DNA of 25,730 nucleotides from Oscillospiraceae bacterium (lineage in GTDB: Bacteria > Bacillota > Clostridia > UMGS1883). Of the stretch, positions 15,092-22,296 are shown one piece after another. The DNA is taken from the NCBI GenBank assembly GCA_022508735.1, contig JAFLUQ010000015.1, forward strand, positions 1 to 25,730, written 5' to 3'. The notes beneath the pieces were generated by a model, which made no database searches, was not told where the DNA came from, and saw nothing but the letters and a program-made list of their open reading frames with translations. Position 1 is the stretch's first letter. Each line of letters begins with the position of its first letter. The translations under genes were made by a program, and so were the position numbers.

Positions 15092-16440
15092 CAGCCGAGC
15101 CTCTGCTCTATCAGCGCCGCCAGGGCCTCAGCGTCGGCGGTTATCTCTTCTATGTTTTCGCCCTCGATCATAACGCGCACCAGAGGCTCTGTGCCGCTGG
15201 GGCGGATAAGCACGCGGCCCTTGCCGCTGAACTTTTCTTCAAGGCGCCTGATCTCGCCCATTATGACGTCGTCGCCGGCATAGCGCGTATCGCCGCTCTT
15301 GGCCACTTTAGCGTTCTTCAGCACCTGGGGCAGAATGGTTATGACCTTTCTGAGCTCGTCAACGCTCTGGCCGCTCTCCTTAACTACACGGGCAAAGTTC
15401 AGCGCGCTCACAAGGCCGTCGCCTGTGGTGTTGAACTCACGGAAGATGATGTGGCCGCTCTGCTCGCCGCCGAGAACATAGTCGTTCTTAAGCATTTCCT
15501 CAAGCACATAGCGGTCGCCCACCTTGGTCTTTGGGATATGTATATCCTGCTCCTCGCCCATGATAAACAGGCCGAGGTTGCTCATGATAGTGGCCACGAT
15601 GGTGTTGCCGCGAAGGCGGCCCATGCGCTTCATATACACGCCGCATATGGCCATGATAACATCGCCGTCGATAAGCTCGCCCTTATTGTCCACCGCAAGC
15701 ACACGGTCGGCGTCGCCGTCGAAGGCAAAGCCGAAGTCGCAGCCGTTATTCACCACAAAGCGCTGCAAAATATTAATGTGGGTCGAGCCGCAATTATTAT
15801 TGATATTCGAGCCGCTGGGGTCGTTATTGATGACAAGCACCTCAGCTCCCAGACGGCGGAAGGCCTCGGGGCTGGTGTTCGACGACGCGCCGTTTGCGCA
15901 GTCGAGGGCTATTTTCATGCCGGTAAGATCCACGGGAACGATCTCGGTGGCGAAGTCCACGTATTCGCGGACCATATACTCTCCGCGGCGCATTGTGCCG
16001 AGCCCCTTGTGTGTGGCCAGCTCGATCTTTTTGTTGGGATTCAAAATAAGCTCCTCTATCTCTTCCTCAACGGCGTCGGGCAACTTATAGCCCTGTGAGT
16101 TAAAGAACTTTATACCATTGAATTCATAGCTGTTGTGAGACGCGGAAACCACGATGCCCGCGTCATAGCCGTGCTTTCTGGTTATGTAGGCTATGGCCGG
16201 AGTCGGGGCCACGCCGATGCAGATAGCCTCCGCACCCACGCTGCACACGCCGGCAACAAGGGCCGCCTCAAGCATCTGGCCGCTGATTCGGGTGTCCATA
16301 CCGATGAGGATGCGCACCTTGCCCTTTTTCTCCTTACCGAGAACATACGCCCCGGCCTGACCTATCTTAAGCGCCAGCTCGGCGGTCAGCTCCACATTTG
16401 CAACTCCGCGCACACCGTCGGTGCCAAATAATCTACCCAT
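15091..16440 (-). CDS. glmM: Phosphoglucosamine mutase
   Basis: Converts glucosamine-6-phosphate to glucosamine-1-phosphate, feeding UDP-GlcNAc for peptidoglycan. The 449 residues match the family. Visible are LFGTDGVRGVAN at the N-terminus, the phosphoserine loop SASHNSYEFNGIKFF (Ser101), the Mg site DGDADR, the sugar loop GGEQSGHII and the phosphate-binding RPSGTEPLVRVMIEG at the C-terminus. ATG follows GGAGGAATAAGA, which lies within the last codons of the preceding gene (2-bp gap). It is coupled to the acyltransferase downstream. The assignment is firm. Confidence 0.97.
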   Translation of the reverse strand: MGRLFGTDGVRGVANVELTAELALKIGQAGAYVLGKEKKGKVRILIGMDTRISGQMLEAALVAGVCSVGAEAICIGVAPTPAIAYITRKHGYDAGIVVSASHNSYEFNGIKFFNSQGYKLPDAVEEEIEELILNPNKKIELATHKGLGTMRRGEYMVREYVDFATEIVPVDLTGMKIALDCANGASSNTSPEAFRRLGAEVLVINNDPSGSNINNNCGSTHINILQRFVVNNGCDFGFAFDGDADRVLAVDNKGELIDGDVIMAICGVYMKRMGRLRGNTIVATIMSNLGLFIMGEEQDIHIPKTKVGDRYVLEEMLKNDYVLGGEQSGHIIFREFNTTGDGLVSALNFARVVKESGQSVDELRKVITILPQVLKNAKVAKSGDTRYAGDDVIMGEIRRLEEKFSGKGRVLIRPSGTEPLVRVMIEGENIEEITADAEALAALIEQRLG

Positions 16441-16442
16441 TC

Positions 16443-17009
16443 TTATTCCTCCATATCTGATTTATTGTTGAATTTATAAAGTGCGTCGATCTTTTGTTCG
16501 TCGCTTCCGTCGGCGCACACCTGATATACCGAATCAAGCCCGAAATGAATTTTCCCGGTCTTTATGCCTTTTTCAGTGATCTCGTCAAGGGTTATAACTG
16601 CCCAGCCCCTGTCGACCTCGCTGACTATGCCGTACACGGTATCAGCATACTCACGTATGCCCACCGCGATCACAAATTTATTCTCAGCGCACCACTCAAA
16701 GAAATCCTCGAGCATATCATCGCTTATCTTATGAAAGTGCTTTTCGTGCTTCTGATCTCTCGCCTTATAGAGCGCCTTATATTCCTGCTCATACTCGCAC
16801 TCAACGTCTATCCTGAATATGTCCTCTACCCTCTTTATCTGGTAGCCTCCATACAGCCCGAAGGTCGATATCCCGGCGATGACGAAGTATTCCCCGTCAA
16901 CGTCCTCAACGGTGCCGACCCCGCATTTGTGTGGATCGCTGCCGTTAGAAAATACGGATACAACATCACCGTTTTCTTTTGCTTTTATAAGCGTTTCCGC
17001 AAAGTTCAT
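16443..17009 (-). CDS. 188-aa protein with an internal tandem duplication, unknown function
   Basis: A soluble acidic protein with no signal or membrane segment. It is built from two related halves, residues ~5-82 and ~100-179. Both run helix, ENG or ENK, a VVSVF or VIAVG strand, a G-V-x-E-V-D turn, a further strand, a Gly/Lys loop, VEDIF or LDSVY, and end in the matched helix EQEYKALYK or EQKIDALYK. The strand-rich core could be a small SH3- or Sm-like barrel, but that is only a guess. It has a strong GGGAGG site. It lies 21 bp after the U32 gene and 2 bp before glmM, so it is within the operon. I do not recognise a named domain. Confidence 0.8.
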   Translation of the reverse strand: MNFAETLIKAKENGDVVSVFSNGSDPHKCGVGTVEDVDGEYFVIAGISTFGLYGGYQIKRVEDIFRIDVECEYEQEYKALYKARDQKHEKHFHKISDDMLEDFFEWCAENKFVIAVGIREYADTVYGIVSEVDRGWAVITLDEITEKGIKTGKIHFGLDSVYQVCADGSDEQKIDALYKFNNKSDMEE

Positions 17010-17030
17010 ATATTCCCTCCCTATAGTATA

Positions 17031-19070
17031 TCATTTGAAGTAATATCCTCTTGTGAACTCGCCCTCCGGCTCGCCGCCGGTGCGGTATTTCTGCACGATA
17101 TCGCTGATCTCGTCGGCGGTCTCGGTTGTGAAGCAGAGCCTGAGATCAGCGCCTGTGCGGCGCAGCTGACTCAGCTTATCGGCCATAAAGGTGGGCCGTG
17201 AGTTGAGCACCGTGTTAAGATGTGTCCCGCGATCACCCAGCACCGTGAACTCCGCGCCGGTCTTATCCCTTAGCGTTAACGGAGAGGCGCAGTCGCACCT
17301 GCCGCGCACGCCGCGCACTATGCAGGCCCGGCTCACCATGACCCTCTGGCGGCCATAGGCGAGTATTTCCAGCGGAACAGATGCCTTCGCCCCTATCTCG
17401 ATTATTTCCTTTAAATTCAGCTCAGGCGAGAGCGTAAGCCGCGATGCTTCTTCAGCCAGTATCTCCGCACTGACGGGGTTAAACACGTTCAGGCCGTAGT
17501 CGCCGACGGGCGTAAGCCCGGCCTCGGCTATGAGCCGCAGCCCGCCGAGAGACGAGGAATAGACCTCCGCCCCCTTAGGGAGACGGCTGAGCCTTTGCTT
17601 TACCGTATCGCGGTCAAGTATTATCTGCGGCAGAATGGCCGCATAATTTTCTTTAAACTCTATTTTATCAAAAAGCGCCAGCGGCACAATGACCTTGTCA
17701 GCATTTTTTGCAGCCTCAAGCTGCTCGGGAAAGGTTATTTCGGCAAACAGCCTTTGCTTTTGCGGCGCGCTTTTTTCCTTGAACTCAAATTTAAAACCGT
17801 TTATCTTTCTCTCAGGCGGCTGCCGCCTCAGCTCACCGAGCTGTTCAAAGCATTCTCTTCTAAGGGCATTCAGCTCCGCCGCCGGCAAAAACAAACAGGC
17901 ACCTATATTGGCCTTAAATTCAGCCACGTAGTACGGTGTGCCGCCGGTTTTGGAGAGCCGTTCTTCGGCCTTTTCCGCAGTCAGAGGCGCGTTTTCCGCC
18001 CTTTGGGGCTGCGGCCCCTCGGCCTGCACGCTGTGCTTCCCATCGCTGACGGTCAGGCTGATATTCTCCCCTTCGCGGCACCTCAGCTCCATACTCACAC
18101 CCACGCTCTGCCGCTCCTTATTATATAGCGACTGCGCCCGGGTGATGAGCTCCTTCGGCGCGGCTCGGGATATATTATCGTTGGATATATTATAATTCAT
18201 CATTTCGGGAGTGTTTATCCCGGAAAAGTAGGCTTCAGTAAATTCACCGCCACGGGAAAAAATGCTCCTGAGGTCTTCTTCGTCCTGACGAGAGAGAGGC
18301 AGGCCGTCAATGGCCTTTCTGTATACGCTTGTGACCACCGCCACATACTCGGGGCTTTTCATGCGGCCCTCGATTTTAAAGCTGCACACTCCGGCCTTTT
18401 TCATGGCGTCTATCCTATGGGCGAGGCTTAGGTCTCTCGGGCTTAAAAAATAGCCCTTTCCGCCCTCGGCGCCGTAAAGCTGGCGGCAGGGCTGGGCGCA
18501 GCAGCCGCGGTTTCCGCTTCTGCCGCCGATAAAGCTGCTCATGAGGCAGCGCCCGGAAAAGCACACGCAAAGAGCGCCGTGAACAAAGGCCTCGATCTCG
18601 CAGCCTGTTTCACTGTATATCCGGGAAATCTCGGCCTCGCTCAGCTCGCGGCTCAGCACCACCCGTGAAAAACCCATTTCCATGAGCGCGGCTACGTCCT
18701 CAGCGCTGTGGGCCGTCAGCTGAGTGCTGGCGTGTATGGGCAGCTCTGGGCAAAGGCGCCCGGCGACCTCCATAACTGCAAGATCCTGAATTATCAGGCC
18801 GTCTACCCCGGAGCGTGCCGCGGTTTTCACCGCGTCCTCCGCGGCTGAAAGCTCGCAGCTCTTCACAAGGGTATTTATCGCAATGTAGAGCTTAACTCCC
18901 CTCTCATGGCAATAAGCCGCGGCCTCACTTAACTCCTCGGCTGAAAAATTCTTAGCCCCTTTTCGGGCGCTGAAGTCTTTTCCTCCAACGTAGACCGCAT
19001 CGGCGCCGCTTCTCACGGCGGCTCTCAGGCAATCAAAATCTCCTGCGGGCGAAAGCAGCTCGGTCATCAT
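17031..19070 (-). CDS. U32 family protein with DUF3656 domain, RlhA-like 23S rRNA hydroxylation factor
   Basis: A 679-aa protein annotated by family as peptidase U32. Residues 1-290 form the barrel with ELLSPAGDFDCLRAAVRSGADAVYVGG (key SPAGD, AVYVGG), HASTQLTAHS, RVVLSRELS, FVHGALCVCFSGRC, GNRGCCAQPCR and FKIEGRMKSPEYVA. The four-cysteine pattern C..C..CC..C matches U32 proteins known to handle iron-sulfur-linked RNA hydroxylation. Residues ~305-415 fit DUF3656 (LTAEKAEERLSKTGGTPY, FLPAAELNALRRECFEQL). This layout is that of E. coli RlhA (YdcP), needed for hydroxylation of C2501 in 23S rRNA; the substrate here is inferred. ATG overlaps the zapA stop (ATGA). A second Met at codon 2 is an equal start. 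Confidence 0.88.
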   Translation of the reverse strand: MMTELLSPAGDFDCLRAAVRSGADAVYVGGKDFSARKGAKNFSAEELSEAAAYCHERGVKLYIAINTLVKSCELSAAEDAVKTAARSGVDGLIIQDLAVMEVAGRLCPELPIHASTQLTAHSAEDVAALMEMGFSRVVLSRELSEAEISRIYSETGCEIEAFVHGALCVCFSGRCLMSSFIGGRSGNRGCCAQPCRQLYGAEGGKGYFLSPRDLSLAHRIDAMKKAGVCSFKIEGRMKSPEYVAVVTSVYRKAIDGLPLSRQDEEDLRSIFSRGGEFTEAYFSGINTPEMMNYNISNDNISRAAPKELITRAQSLYNKERQSVGVSMELRCREGENISLTVSDGKHSVQAEGPQPQRAENAPLTAEKAEERLSKTGGTPYYVAEFKANIGACLFLPAAELNALRRECFEQLGELRRQPPERKINGFKFEFKEKSAPQKQRLFAEITFPEQLEAAKNADKVIVPLALFDKIEFKENYAAILPQIILDRDTVKQRLSRLPKGAEVYSSSLGGLRLIAEAGLTPVGDYGLNVFNPVSAEILAEEASRLTLSPELNLKEIIEIGAKASVPLEILAYGRQRVMVSRACIVRGVRGRCDCASPLTLRDKTGAEFTVLGDRGTHLNTVLNSRPTFMADKLSQLRRTGADLRLCFTTETADEISDIVQKYRTGGEPEGEFTRGYYFK

Positions 19071-19471
19071 CTTTTACCGGTGTTCTCGAACCTTTTACCG
19101 GCGTTCTCGAGCTTGGTCTCAAGCCGCGCAATATTTATGCGAAGAGCCTGATTTTCGTTTGTCAGCCTATCACATTCGGCTGTTTTTTTATCAAGCTTAA
19201 GGCGCGTCTCCCCGGCCTCGTTGGCCAGCTCCAAGGTCTTGGCCGTCAACTCGTCGCAGCTTTCACGGGCCTGAAACAGCTCGTCGGCAATATTCACGCA
19301 GGCCAGCACCGCGGCCATGGAGGTGGAAAGCCGCCGATCATGGCTTGTGAGCTCCTGTATCTTCTTATCCACATAATACGACACACTGCGGACATATTCC
19401 TCCGACGCACTGCTCGAGATAGAATATTCAGAATTGTTGATCTTTACAACGGTTGTGGTTCTCTCTTCCAT
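19067..19471 (-). CDS. zapA: Cell division protein ZapA
   Basis: An FtsZ-associated bundling protein that promotes Z-ring assembly. The N-terminal 70 residues match the family (VVKINNSEYSISSSASEEYVRSVSYYVDKKIQEL, then LSTSMAAVLACVNIADEL). Residues ~70-134 are a charged coiled coil, longer than the ~85-aa Bacillus ZapA; such extended tails are common in Clostridia. The end holds a duplicated GKRFENTGKR-type unit from a 21-bp tandem repeat. It starts with ATG with an AGAGGTG ribosome site, 28 bp behind the transposase-like gene, and overlaps the U32 gene by 4 bp. In many Firmicutes zapA is followed by a U32 gene, as here. Confidence 0.9.
   Translation of the reverse strand: MEERTTTVVKINNSEYSISSSASEEYVRSVSYYVDKKIQELTSHDRRLSTSMAAVLACVNIADELFQARESCDELTAKTLELANEAGETRLKLDKKTAECDRLTNENQALRINIARLETKLENAGKRFENTGKR
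19072..19113. repeat. 21-bp tandem repeat at the 3' end of zapA
   Basis: Two units (core CTTTTACCGGYGTTCTCGA on the plus strand) encode ENAGKRF and ENTGKR at the ZapA tail. A recent in-frame duplication is the simplest cause. Confidence 0.75.
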
Positions 19472-19499
19472 TTTTTATCACCTCTGCAAATTTTAGGCC

Positions 19500-20240
19500 C
19501 TATGACCCTATTCTTGCCACAGTCCCCCTGGCAAGGCCTGTTACCCTTGATATCTGCCGTTCGGAAAACTCCTCTTTTAACCGGGAAACAAGCTCATTTC
19601 TCGCCTCTATGTTCAGCTCCGCCACACTGCCCGGCTCTTTAATGCCGCGGCGTGCAAGATAGAGCCTGAGTTCATCGTCGGTCTTTCTTGTGCCGAGCGA
19701 AACCGTGAATTCCATTTCGCCCATCACTTCATGAAAGGCTATGAACTCCTGCCTTGAAACCATACCTAACATAAGGTCAGTATCAGCCAGCCCCAAGCCT
19801 TCGATGTAGTCGTTATAGCTGCTCCACCGATACTCTCCGGGAGAGCGGGCCGCTCCTGCCTTAACAGGATTTTGATGGATATATCTCACAAGCGCGGGAA
19901 AGTATTCGTCCACCGGCGCGGCCTTGCTTTTATACCTATTGGCCATAAGAGCGCCGCTCCTGTGATATTTGATGTTGAACCAGCGGGCGTATTTGGTGAG
20001 CATCCGTTTCATTATTCCCGAAATATCCCCGGGCTTTTTCTCGTGCAGCAGCAAATGCACCTGATTTTCCATGAAGCAGTAGGCATACAGCCTGAAGTTC
20101 ATATCGGCCTTTAAGTCAGCGATCGTTTCAGCAAGCTTTTCATAGTCATGCTCATCAAGGAATATGTTCTGATCATTTACTCCCCGGAACATGATGTGGT
20201 AAATTCCGCTTTCGCTCAGGGCCCTTGCTGCTCGGCTCAC
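19500..20240 (-). CDS. REP-associated tyrosine transposase-like (Y1/IS200-type) protein with QVH in place of HUH
   Basis: A 246-aa protein of the Y1 transposase superfamily, RAYT type. Typical are SESGIYHIMFRGVNDQNIF, the metal motif region FMENQVHLLLHE, LTKYARWFN, RYKSKAAPVDEYF, LVRYIHQNPVKAG and YRWSSYNDY; candidate nucleophiles are Tyr113 and Tyr120. The HUH motif, normally NHVH, reads NQVH: the first metal His is Gln60. The C-terminus has a helix-turn-helix (RQISRVTGLARGTVARI-like, here ERQISRVTGLARGTV). I chose GTG at 20240, with GGGGGAG 7 nt before it, because the longer TTG frame at 20264 would begin inside the -10 box. No IS ends or direct repeats are seen; RAYTs act on REP hairpins. 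It is the first gene of the zapA-glmM operon. It may be domesticated or inactive. Confidence 0.85.
   Translation of the reverse strand: MSRAARALSESGIYHIMFRGVNDQNIFLDEHDYEKLAETIADLKADMNFRLYAYCFMENQVHLLLHEKKPGDISGIMKRMLTKYARWFNIKYHRSGALMANRYKSKAAPVDEYFPALVRYIHQNPVKAGAARSPGEYRWSSYNDYIEGLGLADTDLMLGMVSRQEFIAFHEVMGEMEFTVSLGTRKTDDELRLYLARRGIKEPGSVAELNIEARNELVSRLKEEFSERQISRVTGLARGTVARIGS
19513..19535. repeat. REP-like hairpin inside the 3' end of the transposase-like gene
   Basis: A perfect 7-bp inverted repeat (CTTGCCA and TGGCAAG) around CAGTCCCCC. On the minus strand it contains TGCCAGGGGGAC, similar to the motif at 20320-20337 upstream of the gene. It also encodes part of the C-terminal HTH, so chance is not excluded. 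Confidence 0.4.
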
Positions 20241-20263
20241 GACAAACTCCCCCTTTATATACA

Positions 20264-20292
20264 ATTATAATACTAAAGGCAAGATATGTCAA
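20264..20292 (-). promoter_or_regulatory. Consensus sigma-A promoter for the transposase-like/zapA/glmM operon
   Basis: On the minus strand, TTGACA (20287-20292), a 17-nt spacer, and TATAAT (20264-20269). Both hexamers are perfect. The predicted start site is near 20257, upstream of the GGGGGAG and GTG at 20240. No other good promoter is seen for the five genes that follow. Confidence 0.9.
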
Positions 20293-20319
20293 GAGATTTA
20301 CTTCGATTATTAAATTATT

Positions 20320-20337
20320 ACCGTCCCCAAATGGCAC
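20320..20337 (-). repeat. REP-like GGGGACGGT motif upstream of the transposase-like gene
   Basis: The minus strand reads GTGCCATTTGGGGACGGT. Short GGGGACGGT-containing repeats are often found near RAYT-type genes in Firmicutes; this recognition is from memory. It lies just upstream of the operon promoter and shares TGCCA...GGGGAC...GT with 19513-19535. Confidence 0.4.
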
Positions 20338-20364
20338 TTTTATTTTTTCTTTATATATGATAAA

Positions 20365-20392
20365 ATGTAAATAAATACATATATATTTACAT
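20365..20392. repeat. Inverted repeat before the DUF4250 gene
   Basis: Perfect 9-bp arms ATGTAAATA (20365-20373) and TATTTACAT (20384-20392) with 10 bases between, ending 2 bases before the GGAGGA site. This could be an operator, or an mRNA hairpin that affects access to the ribosome site. Confidence 0.5.
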
Positions 20393-20406
20393 ATGGAGGA
20401 AAACTT

Positions 20407-20592
20407 ATGCTCCCAAAGGATCCTAACATACTTTTCAGCATGATAAACACCTACCTCCGCGACAAATATCCGAGCCTCGACGCCCTGTGCGACGACTTAG
20501 GCGAAGGCCCCGCGGAAATCAAAGCCTCGCTGGCTTCAATAGGCTATGAATACGACCCGGAGAAGAACTGCTTCATAAAGGTAATCGTGTGA
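20407..20592 (+). CDS. DUF4250 family small protein
   Basis: A 61-aa protein matching DUF4250, a short family widespread in Firmicutes with no known function. The family pattern is complete: LPKDPNILFSMINTYLRDKYPSLDALCDDL (key LPKDP, INTYLRD, LCDDL), then ASIGYEYDPEKNCFI. It appears soluble and helical with a final beta strand. ATG at 20407 follows a perfect GGAGGA. The TGA stop forms part of a 10-bp hairpin (20583-20605). It is divergent from the transposase-like operon and 176 bp before the glycosyltransferase gene, with which it may share a transcript. Confidence 0.92.
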   Translation: MLPKDPNILFSMINTYLRDKYPSLDALCDDLGEGPAEIKASLASIGYEYDPEKNCFIKVIV

Positions 20593-20746
20593 AAATCACA
20601 CGATTGCCTCCGGCGGATTTTATGCGCCGCCATAGTTTCCTCACCCATAAAGGGTTCGGAAACGGCGATGCGCCAAAAATCTCTTATCATTCTTTGCTGT
20701 GCGGATAAGAGGTGTTATTTTAGTAAAAATTTGTGCCGGCGCACAG
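20583..20746 (+). ncRNA. Hairpin-rich leader between the DUF4250 and glycosyltransferase genes
   Basis: Six potential stems lie in 164 nt. H1 20583-20605 has a 10-bp perfect stem with loop AAA. H2 is 20612-20631 (GGCGG/CCGCC). H3 20635-20663 is GTTTCC-TC-ACCC-loop-GGGT-TC-GGAAAC. H4 is 20664-20674 (GGCG/CGCC). H5 is 20681-20711 (CTCTTATC/GATAAGAG), followed by GTGTTATTTT. H6 is 20732-20745 (TGTGC/GCACA). CTGTGCG in the loop of H5 (20697-20703) is exactly complementary to CGCACAG (20740-20746), which gives an alternative pairing close to the ribosome site. It matches no riboswitch class I can name. It may be a leader RNA, a small RNA or a repeat element. Confidence 0.45.
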
Positions 20747-20768
20747 CGGCAGAATGGAGATTTTATAA

Positions 20769-22202
20769 ATGAGAATAGCAATGTTCGCTGAGTTTTACGA
20801 GCCGGTAATAAACGGCGTTGTCACTCACGTAAAGCTGCTGGCCCAGGGGCTTCGCTCCCTCGGGCACGAGGTGCTGATCGTTGCCGGAGACACTGACTGC
20901 GCCCACCACTATATCGACGAAAACGGCGTGCTCCACTGCCCGGCGGCCAAAAGCGTCAGGAGGCTCTACGGCTATCCCATAGCCTCGCCCATCAGCCGCC
21001 ACCGCCGCAACATGATAAAGGATTTCAGGCCCGACATAATCCACATACACACTGAGTTCAGCGTGGGCCAGAGCGGTATAATGATAGCCAAGTCGCTGAA
21101 CGTGCCGATAGTTTACACCATGCACACAATGTACGACGAATATGTGTATTACATAGCGCCGAAAACTCTGTCGCGCCCGGCCACGAAACTGGCGAGGCAG
21201 TACCTTCTGCACGTGGCGGGCAACGCCGAGGCCATAACCGGCCCCAGCCGCAAGGTTGAGGAGTACTGCCGGGAGATAGGCGTGAAAACGCCGGTGCGCG
21301 TTATAAACAACGCGGCAGAATTAAGCTCCTTCGCCCCGGAGAACGTTTCTGATGAGGAAAAAGCCGCGCTGAAAAAACAGCTCGGCATAAATGAGGACGA
21401 GTGCGTGGCTGTGTTCGTTGGGAGGCTCGGCCGCGAAAAGAGCGTTGACGTGCTTCTCGGGTTCTGGCATGAGGCCGTGCTCCCCTCGGACAAGCTCCGC
21501 CTTATAGTCGTGGGTGACGGCCCGGTGCGCGCCGAGCTGGAGGCACAGGCCGAAGACCTTGGCCTCATGGACCAGGTCATATTTACAGGCAGGGTGGAGC
21601 ATGAGGACATTCCGCCGTATATAGCCATCGGTGACGTATATGTGACGGCCTCCCTTTCCGACACTAATTCCATATCCATGCTGGAGGGCATGGCCGGAGG
21701 GCTGCCGGTGCTTCAGCTCACCGACCCTCTGAACGCGGATCAAGTCATAAACGGCATAAACGGCTTCTCATTTAACGACGCCGAGGAAATGGCCGGCTAC
21801 CTTAAGAAGATACGCGATATGTCATCCGAAGAACGGGCCGCCCTCAGCGAGAGCGTTATAAACTCCGTCAGCTCCAGCGGCGCCGAGGACTTAGCTAAAA
21901 AGCTGCTTGCCGTATACACCGAAGCCATGACCCGTGAAAGCGAGCTGATAGCCGCCGTGAGACTGTTGGCAATGGAATATTGCCGCCTTAACGGATTTTC
22001 TGAAGAAAAGCTCACTCGGCAGAAGATATATAAGCTTTACGACAAATTTATTTTTGCCTCAGAGCTTGAAACGGGCGATGCCGAGGCCCTTGGCATAGAT
22101 TTTCTTGAAGATTTTTACCCGAGTGCCCGCCCGTCCCTGATTTATCACATGGACCGTGGCAAGTTTGAGTTTACCGAGCACGCAAATGATATTTTGAAGT
22201 AG
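20769..22202 (+). CDS. GT4 glycosyltransferase, diacylglycerol glucosyltransferase type
   Basis: A 477-aa GT-B fold enzyme of family GT4, most like 1,2-diacylglycerol 3-glucosyltransferases that start membrane glycolipid synthesis; the exact sugar and acceptor are inferred. The N-terminal domain has MFAEFYEPVINGVVTHV (the glycine-containing acceptor loop), DIIHIHTEFSVGQSG and VYTMHTMYDEY. The C-terminal domain has FVGRLGREKSVDVLL, VVGDGPVRAELE, FTGRVEHEDIPPYI and SDTNSISMLEGMAGGLPVL, the EX7E-type donor motif with Asp in place of the first Glu. Residues ~395-477 form an extra helical tail. No signal peptide; it probably acts at the inner membrane face. GGAG lies upstream of the ATG, after a structured leader. 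A strong terminator follows. Confidence 0.88.
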   Translation: MRIAMFAEFYEPVINGVVTHVKLLAQGLRSLGHEVLIVAGDTDCAHHYIDENGVLHCPAAKSVRRLYGYPIASPISRHRRNMIKDFRPDIIHIHTEFSVGQSGIMIAKSLNVPIVYTMHTMYDEYVYYIAPKTLSRPATKLARQYLLHVAGNAEAITGPSRKVEEYCREIGVKTPVRVINNAAELSSFAPENVSDEEKAALKKQLGINEDECVAVFVGRLGREKSVDVLLGFWHEAVLPSDKLRLIVVGDGPVRAELEAQAEDLGLMDQVIFTGRVEHEDIPPYIAIGDVYVTASLSDTNSISMLEGMAGGLPVLQLTDPLNADQVINGINGFSFNDAEEMAGYLKKIRDMSSEERAALSESVINSVSSSGAEDLAKKLLAVYTEAMTRESELIAAVRLLAMEYCRLNGFSEEKLTRQKIYKLYDKFIFASELETGDAEALGIDFLEDFYPSARPSLIYHMDRGKFEFTEHANDILK

Positions 22203-22256
22203 AGAGAAAAAAGTTTTTTCGCATATAAACTATAATCCACCCTATTAACATGCTCA

Positions 22257-22288
22257 GGGGGCTGTCTTAACACGACAGCCCCCTTTTT
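22257..22288. terminator. Strong terminator between the glycosyltransferase and lectin/SLH genes
   Basis: A 10-bp perfect stem (GGGGGCTGTC at 22257-22266, GACAGCCCCC at 22274-22283) with a 7-nt loop and T5 on the plus strand. It sits between convergent stops. The minus-strand side lacks a long U-tract, so it serves the glycosyltransferase mainly. Confidence 0.9.
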
Positions 22289-22296
22289 GAGCGGAA

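Noticed and set aside
15022..16098. Plus-strand open frame of 358 codons
   Set aside because: It is the antisense shadow of glmM and the acyltransferase start; no ribosome site or family match, and the minus-strand genes are certain.
20241..20264. Longer start of the transposase-like gene at TTG 20264
   Set aside because: It lies inside the -10 box of a perfect promoter; the GTG at 20240 has a good ribosome site and gives the usual RAYT N-terminus.
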